NCBI GenBank assembly: GCA_900551595.1
Contig: URWR01000113.1
Span: forward strand, 1 to 5,641
DNA length: 5,641 nt
Direction of reading: 5' to 3'
Source: an uncultured Coriobacteriaceae bacterium
Lineage (GTDB): Bacteria; Actinomycetota; Coriobacteriia; Coriobacteriales; Atopobiaceae
Under the pieces are notes generated by a model. It saw nothing but the letters and a program-made list of their open reading frames with translations. It had not been told where the DNA came from and searched no databases. Both the position numbers and the translations under genes were made by a program. Each line of letters starts with the position of its first letter. The stretch's first letter is position 1. Below, piece by piece: positions 1 to 4,706 of this stretch.

Positions 1-1028
1 CTGAGTTAGCACGACGCTTGGAACGCGAAGGCTTAATGGATCCCGCTCACAAGCGTCCAATTCCACGCTTTTGCACACGAGTTGCGGTTGTAACATCGCT
101 CTCTGGTGAGGTTATAGACGATGTTCGTCGCACCTTAGCAAGAAGAAACCCGCTGGTAGAGCTTGACGAGGTTGGTTGTGCAGTCCAAGGTGATGGAGCT
201 GTGCAAACTATTTTGCGCGCTCTTTCAGTTGCTGCTGCTTCTCAGCCTGATTGTATTTTGTTGGTGCGTGGCGGTGGCTCATTTGAGGATCTTATGACCT
301 TCAATGATGAGACACTTGCACGTGCTGTTGCAGCATGTCCTGTACCGGTAGTCACTGGAATTGGGCACGAACCTGATACTTCAATCTGTGACATGGTTGC
401 CGATAGGCGTTGTTCAACTCCTACGGCAGCAGCAGAAAGTGTTGCCCCTGCAATCGATGAGATAGTCTCACAAACAAATGAGCGGCAAGAGCGTTTGGCG
501 CGAGCGTTTTTTGCAAGGCTTGAAAGAGAGAATCGAGCGTTTTCGGATCTTTCGCACCGTTTGGGCTTAGCTGCCAAGCGTCGCATTGAATCTGAACGCG
601 CTGCACTTAATGCATTGGCACAACGCCGATGCCTTTCTAATCCGGCAAGCATTGTAGAGACGCAAGAGCAGTCATTACTCCTTACTGAGCAGCGTCTTAT
701 GGATGCATTGCCGCGGCAGGTTGAACGTATTTCTGAACGTGTAGAACGTCTTGCGGGAAGACTCTACACCTCTTCGGCATATGTTGTACAACCACATCGC
801 AATACGATTGAGCGCGATGCAAGAACCCTTTTAGCGCTTTCGCCACTTGCGGTACTTCAGCGTGGATATGCCATTGTTCGTGATGAAGCTGGCCATGTCA
901 TATCTGATACTGAGCAGGTGAAGATAGGAGATAACCTGTCGGTCATGCTTGGATCTGGTTCAGTTGAGACATGTGTAACTGATGTTGCTCATACCAATAT
1001 GCATAAGGAAAGGAGAGGTAATGGCTGA
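1..1028 (+). CDS. xseA: Exodeoxyribonuclease VII large subunit, 5'-truncated by the window edge
   Basis: This is the large, catalytic subunit of exonuclease VII, a cytoplasmic enzyme that degrades single-stranded DNA from both ends to short oligonucleotides in repair and recombination. The reading frame is already open at the first complete codon (base 3) and runs to a TGA at 1026-1028, giving 341 visible residues. The family is about 400-460 residues, so the N-terminal OB-fold and the true start lie to the left. Family blocks are clear: RGGGSFEDL with TFNDE (from base 267), GIGHEPD with SICDMVADRR (from base 357), then TPTAAAE. A long charged helical region (about bases 440-830) matches the coiled-coil arm that binds the small subunit. 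The conserved C-terminal block LSPLAVLQRGYAIV is also present. A TTG at 18 is in frame but is an internal leucine codon, not a start. The 3' end overlaps xseB, which supports the assignment. Confidence 0.97.
   Translation, partial: ELARRLEREGLMDPAHKRPIPRFCTRVAVVTSLSGEVIDDVRRTLARRNPLVELDEVGCAVQGDGAVQTILRALSVAAASQPDCILLVRGGGSFEDLMTFNDETLARAVAACPVPVVTGIGHEPDTSICDMVADRRCSTPTAAAESVAPAIDEIVSQTNERQERLARAFFARLERENRAFSDLSHRLGLAAKRRIESERAALNALAQRRCLSNPASIVETQEQSLLLTEQRLMDALPRQVERISERVERLAGRLYTSSAYVVQPHRNTIERDARTLLALSPLAVLQRGYAIVRDEAGHVISDTEQVKIGDNLSVMLGSGSVETCVTDVAHTNMHKERRGNG
1009..1015 (+). promoter_or_regulatory. Ribosome binding site of xseB, inside the end of xseA
   Basis: AAAGGAG lies 5 bases before the ATG at 1021. 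It decides the xseB start against an in-frame ATG at 982, which would add 13 residues unlike the family and has no comparable site. Because the site sits within the last codons of xseA, translation of the two subunits is probably coupled. Confidence 0.8.
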
Positions 1029-1290
1029 AAACGCCGAGCCTAGACCTGTTGAAGAGCTCACATTTAAAGAAGCTTCTGTCGAGCTTGAGCAGATTGTTCG
1101 TTCTCTGGAAGCGGGCGATCTGGAACTTGAGGATGCTCTTTCTCGATATACCCGTGGGGTGGAACTGCTTCGAGACTTACGAGAGCGCCTTGCCTCTGCA
1201 GAACAAAAAGTACAAGTTCTTCTTGATGCTACGCAAGCCGAAGCGCCCGACACGACTGCTGCGCCTTCAACAGCTTTTGTTGATGAGTAA
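1021..1290 (+). CDS. xseB: Exodeoxyribonuclease VII small subunit
   Basis: This 89-residue protein is the small subunit of exonuclease VII; several copies bind the helical arm of each XseA chain and regulate the exonuclease. The family core spans residues 14-68: LTFKEASVELEQIV, then the diagnostic LEAGDLELEDALSRYTRG, then the ending LASAEQKVQVLL. The core is entirely helical and charged, as expected for the family. The last 20 residues are a low-complexity tail rich in Ala and Thr (about EAPDTTAAPST) and are probably disordered. The length fits the usual 70-90 residues. The gene starts 8 bp before the xseA stop in another frame, the usual tight pairing for the two subunits. The ATG at 1021 was chosen for its ribosome binding site and because XseB proteins begin close to the conserved LTFKEA block. 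Confidence 0.95.
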   Translation: MAENAEPRPVEELTFKEASVELEQIVRSLEAGDLELEDALSRYTRGVELLRDLRERLASAEQKVQVLLDATQAEAPDTTAAPSTAFVDE

Positions 1291-1303
1291 GTGCGTAAGA
1301 CCA

Positions 1304-1319
1304 TGCCTCGGATGAGGCA
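1304..1319 (+). other. Small hairpin between xseB and the HIT gene
   Basis: TGCCTC, loop GGAT, GAGGCA forms a perfect 6-bp stem with a 4-base loop, ending 2 bases before the AAGGAG of the HIT gene. No T-run follows, so it is not a typical terminator. It could tune translation or mark an RNA processing point, but chance is also possible for a stem this short. Confidence 0.35.
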
Positions 1320-1321
1320 GG

Positions 1322-1327
1322 AAGGAG
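1322..1327 (+). promoter_or_regulatory. Ribosome binding site of the HIT gene
   Basis: AAGGAG lies 5 bases before the ATG at 1333. It decides that start over an in-frame GTG at 1291 (directly after the xseB stop), which would add 14 residues not seen in HIT proteins and would place the hairpin at 1304-1319 inside the coding region. Confidence 0.85.
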
Positions 1328-1332
1328 ATAGT

Positions 1333-1671
1333 ATGTCTGATTGTATTTTCTGCAAACTTGCCTCAGGAGAAATTCCTACCGATATGGTCTGTGAAAATGA
1401 TCTTGCTGCGGCCTTTAGGGATGCCAATCCGCAGGCTCCAGTGCATGTTTTGATTGTTCCAAAAGCACATCATGACAACATTTTGGACAATGTAGATGCT
1501 CAGACGCTCGCCGCAATGACGGAGCTTGTTGGTGAGGTTGCTCGCCGCGAAGGCATTGATAAAACTGGTTTTCGCGTCATTATGAATACCGGCGCTGATG
1601 CAGGCCAAACAGTGATGCATCTCCATATGCATGTCCTCGGCGGCATCGAGATGGGCGAGGGACTGTTATAA
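1333..1671 (+). CDS. HIT (histidine triad) family nucleotide-binding hydrolase
   Basis: This 112-residue protein belongs to the HINT branch of the histidine triad family. Family members are cytoplasmic homodimers that hydrolyse nucleoside phosphoramidates and acyl- or aminoacyl-adenylates. The start CIFCKLASGEIP carries the paired cysteines C4 and C7 seen in members with a zinc site. The block HVLIVPKAHH (residues 38-47) is the conserved strand near the nucleotide. NTGADAGQTVMHLHMHVLGG (residues 85-104) contains the catalytic triad H96, H98 and H100. The length is full for the family, and only the extreme C-terminus (IEMGEGLL) departs from the common ending. The gene is 42 bp downstream of xseB on the same strand and probably cotranscribed. 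Its cellular substrate cannot be told from sequence. The family assignment is secure; the exact role is not. Confidence 0.95.
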   Translation: MSDCIFCKLASGEIPTDMVCENDLAAAFRDANPQAPVHVLIVPKAHHDNILDNVDAQTLAAMTELVGEVARREGIDKTGFRVIMNTGADAGQTVMHLHMHVLGGIEMGEGLL

Positions 1672-1684
1672 AACTCTTTGTTTA

Positions 1685-1700
1685 GGTCTCCACAAAGACC
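1685..1700 (+). other. Weak inverted repeat after the HIT gene
   Basis: GGTCT and AGACC flank the six bases CCACAA in the 94-bp gap between the HIT gene and ackA. A competing pairing, CTTTG (1676-1680) with CAAAG (1693-1697), overlaps it. There is no T-run directly behind, so it is at best a poor terminator. I saw no convincing promoter in this gap, so ackA could be cotranscribed with the genes upstream or have a promoter of non-consensus form. Confidence 0.2.
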
Positions 1701-1722
1701 CGTGAGGTCGTATTATTTCCAA

Positions 1723-1736
1723 GGGCAGATGTGCCC
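1723..1736 (+). other. Hairpin in the ackA leader
   Basis: GGGCA, loop GATG, TGCCC is a perfect 5-bp, GC-rich stem ending 19 bases before the AAGGAG (1756-1761) of ackA. It leaves the ribosome binding site free. It could stabilise the ackA transcript end or act as a minor folding element; no ligand-binding riboswitch architecture is visible around it. Confidence 0.3.
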
Positions 1737-1765
1737 AGAGACTATATCAATTCGGAAGGAGTCCC

Positions 1766-2935
1766 ATGAACGTCCTTGTTATCAATGCTGGTAGCTCAAG
1801 CCTGAAATATCAGTTGCTTGATGTGGATACTAAAGAGGTCTACGCCAAAGGCAACTGTGAGCGTATTGGCATTGAGGGGTCTTTCATTGGTCATGAGGAG
1901 CTTGGTGGAGAGAAGCAGAAGCTCGAGGTTGCCCTACCTGACCATAAGACGGCTATTACCTATGTTTTTGATATTTTGAAAGACATAAATAAGCCCATAG
2001 GAGGCATTGGCCACCGAGTTGTTCAGGGTGGTTGGTATTTCCCCGAGTCTGCGGTTGTTACCGATGAGACACTTGCATGGGTTCGTGAAGTTGCGCCGCT
2101 GGCCCCACTTCACAATTATGCAGAGGCAGATGTTATCGAGATTTGCCGTGAAATGTTCCCTGAGATTGGCAATGTAATTGTTCCGGACACCGCTTTCCAC
2201 TACAACATGCCTGAGCGTGCTTGGCGCTATGCTCTTCCTCGCGATGTGGTTGATACCTACCACATTCGTAAATACGGCGCTCACGGTACGTCTCATCGCT
2301 TCATTTGGCGTACCGTTCATGAGCTTATGGGCGACAAAACGCATAAGCTTGTAAGCTGCCACTTGGGTTCCGGCGCAAGCCTTTGCGCAATTGAAGATGG
2401 CAAGTGCATGGATACCACTATGGGTCTTACTCCGCTCGATGGTCTTATCATGGGTACTCGCTGCGGCACACTTGATCCCGCAACGGTGTTCTATCTCAAT
2501 CGTGTTGGTGGCTATTCTATCGATGATATCGACACGATGATGAATAAGCAGTCTGGTCTGCTTGCTGTGTCCGCCGTTTCTTCTGATTCGCGTGATATTG
2601 AAGAAGGAGCTCACAACGGGGATGCAAACTGCCAGATGGCGCTCGACATGTTCTATTACCGCACAGCTCAACTCTTTGCAGAGATGGCATCTTCTATGGA
2701 GGGTGTCGACACCATGGCCTTTACAGCTGGTATTGGCGAAAACTCTCCTGAGATGCGTGCTGGTGTCGCAGATCGTCTCGCCTGGATGGGTGTCAAGATT
2801 GACCCTGCAAAGAACGAGATCCGTTCTGACGAGCCGCGTGTGATTTCTACGCCTGATTCTTCAATTACTGTGATGGTAGTACCTACAAATGAGGAATACA
2901 TGATTGCTTTGGATGTTGTCGACCTGCTCGGCTAA
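1766..2935 (+). CDS. ackA: Acetate kinase
   Basis: Acetate kinase converts acetyl phosphate and ADP to acetate and ATP. It is the substrate-level phosphorylation step of fermentative acetate production and is reversible for acetate activation. The 389 residues are full length (family about 395-405). Seen motifs: the first ASKHA phosphate loop NAGSSSLK with N7, S10, S12 and K14; R84 in GHRVV; H116 in APLHN; D141 in DTAFH; H173 in YGAHGTSH; the second phosphate loop CHLGSGAS (198-205); R232 in MGTRCG; the adenosine loop AGIGENSPEMR (321-331); and the terminal NEE (375-377). These correspond to the known catalytic and binding positions of the family. AAGGAG at 1756-1761, four bases before the ATG, fixes the start. 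No phosphotransacetylase gene adjoins it, although pta is often the neighbour. Small departures from consensus include Q87 where GHRVVHGG is usual. Propionate or butyrate kinase is a less likely alternative. Confidence 0.97.
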   Translation: MNVLVINAGSSSLKYQLLDVDTKEVYAKGNCERIGIEGSFIGHEELGGEKQKLEVALPDHKTAITYVFDILKDINKPIGGIGHRVVQGGWYFPESAVVTDETLAWVREVAPLAPLHNYAEADVIEICREMFPEIGNVIVPDTAFHYNMPERAWRYALPRDVVDTYHIRKYGAHGTSHRFIWRTVHELMGDKTHKLVSCHLGSGASLCAIEDGKCMDTTMGLTPLDGLIMGTRCGTLDPATVFYLNRVGGYSIDDIDTMMNKQSGLLAVSAVSSDSRDIEEGAHNGDANCQMALDMFYYRTAQLFAEMASSMEGVDTMAFTAGIGENSPEMRAGVADRLAWMGVKIDPAKNEIRSDEPRVISTPDSSITVMVVPTNEEYMIALDVVDLLG

Positions 2936-2957
2936 GTAGGCAAGGCATAGAATGAGT

Positions 2958-2994
2958 GATAAGGGCGGCAACCGTCTTGGTTGTCGCCCTTATC
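2958..2994 (+). terminator. Strong stem-loop after ackA (probable terminator, weak tail)
   Basis: GATAAGGGCGGCAACC (2958-2973), loop GTCTT, GGTTGTCGCCCTTATC (2979-2994) pair over 16 bp with a single G-U wobble (2968 with 2984). It begins 22 bases after the ackA stop. The following bases TGTAGGTCC lack a U-tract, so termination may be incomplete or Rho-assisted, or the stem may protect the ackA mRNA 3' end. The next gene begins 32 bases later, so readthrough may supply it. Confidence 0.7.
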
Positions 2995-3026
2995 TGTAGG
3001 TCCTCTCAGCTTCAAAGGAGAAAGCT

Positions 3027-3662
3027 ATGCGCTATACAGCCGTTATCTTTGATATCGATGGAACACTGGTTGATTCTACGCAAGCTATTCATGATGCCTT
3101 GCAGATGGTTGCCGTAGATATACGAGGTTACCGTCTTACGCCTCAGGAAATGGAACTGGGACTCTCCTTGCCGGCTCCACAGGCGTTAGCAGCGGTTGGC
3201 CTTCCAAGTAATGAGGAAACAGTTGACCTGTGGCTTGATCATGAATATGAGCTGTGGGGCGATGAGGTTGGCCCCTTTGAGGGGATAGAAGAGCTGCTTG
3301 ATATACTTGCCCAGCACAGGGTTGTAATGGGTGCTGTGACTTCTGAAACAAGCGATGAAATGAACCGTGGTTTTGCTCGGTTTGCCATAAAACAGCACAT
3401 GCGTGAAATTATTACAGCAGATGATACTGAACGACATAAGCCAGATCCCGACCCCTTACTTGCCTGTCTTGATAGATTGCATATCGCACCCAATCAGGCG
3501 CTCTACGTAGGGGATTCTGTTGCAGATGGTTTATGTGCCAAGGCTGCTGGCGCAGATTTTGCTCTTGCCTGTTGGCGGCAAGACCCTGTTACAGAGCAGG
3601 TGCCTTGCCGCGTGCGACTTTCTTCTCCGCTGGAGCTCTTGCAGCTCCTTAATGATGCGTAA
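3027..3662 (+). CDS. HAD-superfamily phosphatase, phosphoglycolate phosphatase-like
   Basis: This 211-residue protein is a haloacid dehalogenase-type phosphohydrolase of the Gph/PpaX subgroup, cytoplasmic and Mg-dependent. All four motifs are present: motif I FDIDGTLVDS with nucleophile D9 and acid/base D11; motif II at VTSET (T105/S106); motif III lysine K138 in HKPDPDP; and motif IV GDSVAD with metal ligands D163 and D167. The stretch at about residues 17-85 is the helical cap (class C1), which sets substrate choice. The length suits small phosphate-ester or pyrophosphate hydrolases of this group. Phosphoglycolate, pyrophosphate and sugar phosphates are all possible, and sequence alone does not decide. 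AAAGGAG at 3014-3020, six bases before the ATG, supports the start. No room exists for a promoter between the ackA stem-loop and this gene, so it is either read through from ackA or has a promoter overlapping that stem. Confidence 0.92.
   Translation: MRYTAVIFDIDGTLVDSTQAIHDALQMVAVDIRGYRLTPQEMELGLSLPAPQALAAVGLPSNEETVDLWLDHEYELWGDEVGPFEGIEELLDILAQHRVVMGAVTSETSDEMNRGFARFAIKQHMREIITADDTERHKPDPDPLLACLDRLHIAPNQALYVGDSVADGLCAKAAGADFALACWRQDPVTEQVPCRVRLSSPLELLQLLNDA
3632..3648 (+). other. Small hairpin in the 3' end of the HAD gene
   Basis: GGAGCT, loop CTTGC, AGCTCC forms a 6-bp stem within the last codons of the HAD gene, followed by only TT. The convergent gene ends 25 bp beyond the HAD stop and no better terminator is visible between them. 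This element could slow transcription in either direction, but it may simply reflect coding of repeated Leu/Glu residues. Confidence 0.2.
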
Positions 3663-3687
3663 AACAACGGGGTCAGGCAAGAAATAG

Positions 3688-4569
3688 TTAGAGCAGCTCG
3701 ATAGTGAAGGCGCGACGCGCGGTGACTCCTGGTGCGAGAAGTTCCATGCCACGCTTGTGTTCAAACATATCGTCTTCGTCAAGAGCAGTTGCGCAGCCCA
3801 TCCATGGTTCAATTGCGACAAAGGGAGCGTCGTGCATCTCTGACCAAACGCCCAAATAGTTGAAGCCTTTGAATGAAACACGCATGCCGTGAGAGGTCTT
3901 TTTGCTTTGAAGTGTCACCACGTTATCAGGTACGTCCTGAAATACGATGGTGTCATGCTCACGGAATGGATCATGAGTTAATGAGAAGCTATCAGCATTT
4001 TTGAGGACTTCCCAGGTGTGCTCGAAATCTAAGAGTCCGCTTTCATGATCAAGTGAAGGGGATGCATAGGACCACGCACGGGCAAATTTCAGTTCATAAT
4101 CTTCAAAGGTTTCTTCTTCATCGAGTGGAGCATTAAAGGCCGGATGAGCACCAACTGTGTAAGGCAACTCAACGGTGCCCGTATTTTCTACTTCATAGCG
4201 CTGTTCAAGCGTGGTTGGACCGATGAGGCTATAGCTCATACGCAGGACAAAATCGTAGGGAAATTGCTTGCGTGTCTCTTCCGTAGAACGAAGCTCATAT
4301 TGAGCTGATGTTTCATCCGAAGAGAGAAGGGTGTGTTCAAAACGACGAGCCAAGCCATGACGGCCCAACTTTACTTCGCCAGCAGCAGAATGTGCCTGGT
4401 CATTACGAAGTGTTCCGACAATAGGAAACAAAATAGGCGCCTGACCAGACCACCATTGTGGATTGCCCTGCCATAAATACTCTTTATTGTGAGCGCTCAG
4501 GCTCGTGAGCTGTGCTCCAAACGAGTCAATAGAAGCAGAGATAGTCCCATTGCTAATGTGAGTAATCAT
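3688..4569 (-). CDS. Aldose 1-epimerase family protein (LacX-like)
   Basis: This 293-residue protein has the galactose-mutarotase beta-sandwich family pattern, of the LacX-like branch. Such enzymes interconvert alpha and beta anomers of hexoses or hexose phosphates in the cytoplasm. Seen blocks: DSFGAQLTSL (15-24), EYLWQGNPQWW (30-40), APILFPIVG (44-52), RHGLAR with H71, VGAHPAFNAPL with H142 as the likely acid, and FVAIEPWMGCA with E254 as the likely base. No signal peptide is present, consistent with a cytoplasmic enzyme. The ATG at 4569 is preceded by GGAGGAA (4577-4583) and the family similarity begins right there. A longer in-frame extension to an ATG at 4713 is unlike the family and would overlap the divergent gene. 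Substrate is not predictable: LacX homologues are often far from any sugar operon, and no sugar genes lie in this window. The gene converges with HAD and diverges from the flavoprotein. Confidence 0.93.
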   Translation of the reverse strand: MITHISNGTISASIDSFGAQLTSLSAHNKEYLWQGNPQWWSGQAPILFPIVGTLRNDQAHSAAGEVKLGRHGLARRFEHTLLSSDETSAQYELRSTEETRKQFPYDFVLRMSYSLIGPTTLEQRYEVENTGTVELPYTVGAHPAFNAPLDEEETFEDYELKFARAWSYASPSLDHESGLLDFEHTWEVLKNADSFSLTHDPFREHDTIVFQDVPDNVVTLQSKKTSHGMRVSFKGFNYLGVWSEMHDAPFVAIEPWMGCATALDEDDMFEHKRGMELLAPGVTARRAFTIELL

Positions 4570-4576
4570 ATATTGC

Positions 4577-4583
4577 TTCCTCC
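4577..4583 (-). promoter_or_regulatory. Ribosome binding site of the epimerase gene
   Basis: On the minus strand GGAGGAA precedes the ATG (4569) by 7 bases. It decides the start and rules out the 48-residue upstream extension. Confidence 0.85.
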
Positions 4584-4599
4584 GCATACAACCGCTGCT

Positions 4600-4626
4600 C
4601 TTATACTGCACCACGTTTACAGACAA
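4600..4626 (-). promoter_or_regulatory. Candidate promoter for the epimerase gene
   Basis: On the minus strand TTGTCT (4626-4621) and TATAAG (4605-4600) resemble -35 and -10 boxes, but the 15-base spacing is shorter than the usual 17. A start near 4594 would give a leader of about 25 bases ending in the ribosome binding site. The match is moderate and the call is an inference. A short palindrome (4614-4629) overlaps the -35 box. Confidence 0.35.
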
Positions 4627-4629
4627 ACG
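4614..4629. promoter_or_regulatory. Operator-like inverted repeat in the divergent intergenic region
   Basis: CGTTT, spacer ACAGAC, AAACG is a perfect 5-bp inverted repeat. On the minus strand one arm lies within TGTAAACG, a half-site form like those bound by LacI/GalR-type regulators, but the other half does not complete a full CcpA-like palindrome. It overlaps the candidate epimerase -35 box and lies 77 bp before the flavoprotein start. A transcription-factor site is plausible but unproven; a repeat this short can occur by chance. Confidence 0.3.
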
Positions 4630-4676
4630 CTTCATTCGAGCCTTCATCTGAAATAGACTCTCTTCAATGTGCCTGT

Positions 4677-4697
4677 AGGAGGACACATAAAAAGGAG
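4677..4697 (+). promoter_or_regulatory. Tandem Shine-Dalgarno-like sites before the flavoprotein gene
   Basis: AAAGGAG at 4691-4697 lies 9 bases before the ATG at 4707 and is the likely ribosome binding site. A second, full AGGAGG at 4677-4682 sits 14 bases upstream of it with no start codon at a useful distance. It might act as a standby ribosome site or be an accident of purine-rich sequence. Confidence 0.6.
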
Positions 4698-4706
4698 AGG
4701 ATCTTA

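Noticed and set aside
18..20. TTG as a start for xseA
   Set aside because: The frame continues to the left edge with family-like residues, and the N-terminal domain is missing, so the gene is cut by the window.
306..320. The 15-base string GATGAGACACTTGCA repeated at 2063-2077
   Set aside because: Both copies encode Asp-Glu-Thr-Leu-Ala in frame in unrelated genes (xseA and ackA); two copies only, so coincidence rather than a repeat element.
242..652. 136-codon open frame on the minus strand opposite xseA
   Set aside because: It is rich in Ser, Ala and Arg with no domain pattern, and lies opposite conserved XseA motifs.
960..1427. 155-codon minus-strand open frame across xseB
   Set aside because: It is low-complexity Ser/Arg-rich, spans the ends of three real genes, and has no ribosome binding site of note.
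1711..1716. TATTAT as a -10 box for ackA
   Set aside because: No acceptable -35 box lies 16-18 bases upstream, and there is no TG extension, so the match is not convincing.
1934..2671. 245-codon open frame on the minus strand opposite ackA
   Set aside because: It lies wholly within a clear acetate kinase gene, resembles no family I recognise, and is explained by codon choice on the opposite strand.
4616..4621. TTTACA as a -35 box for the flavoprotein gene
   Set aside because: It matches five of six consensus bases but no -10-like sequence stands 16-18 bases downstream.
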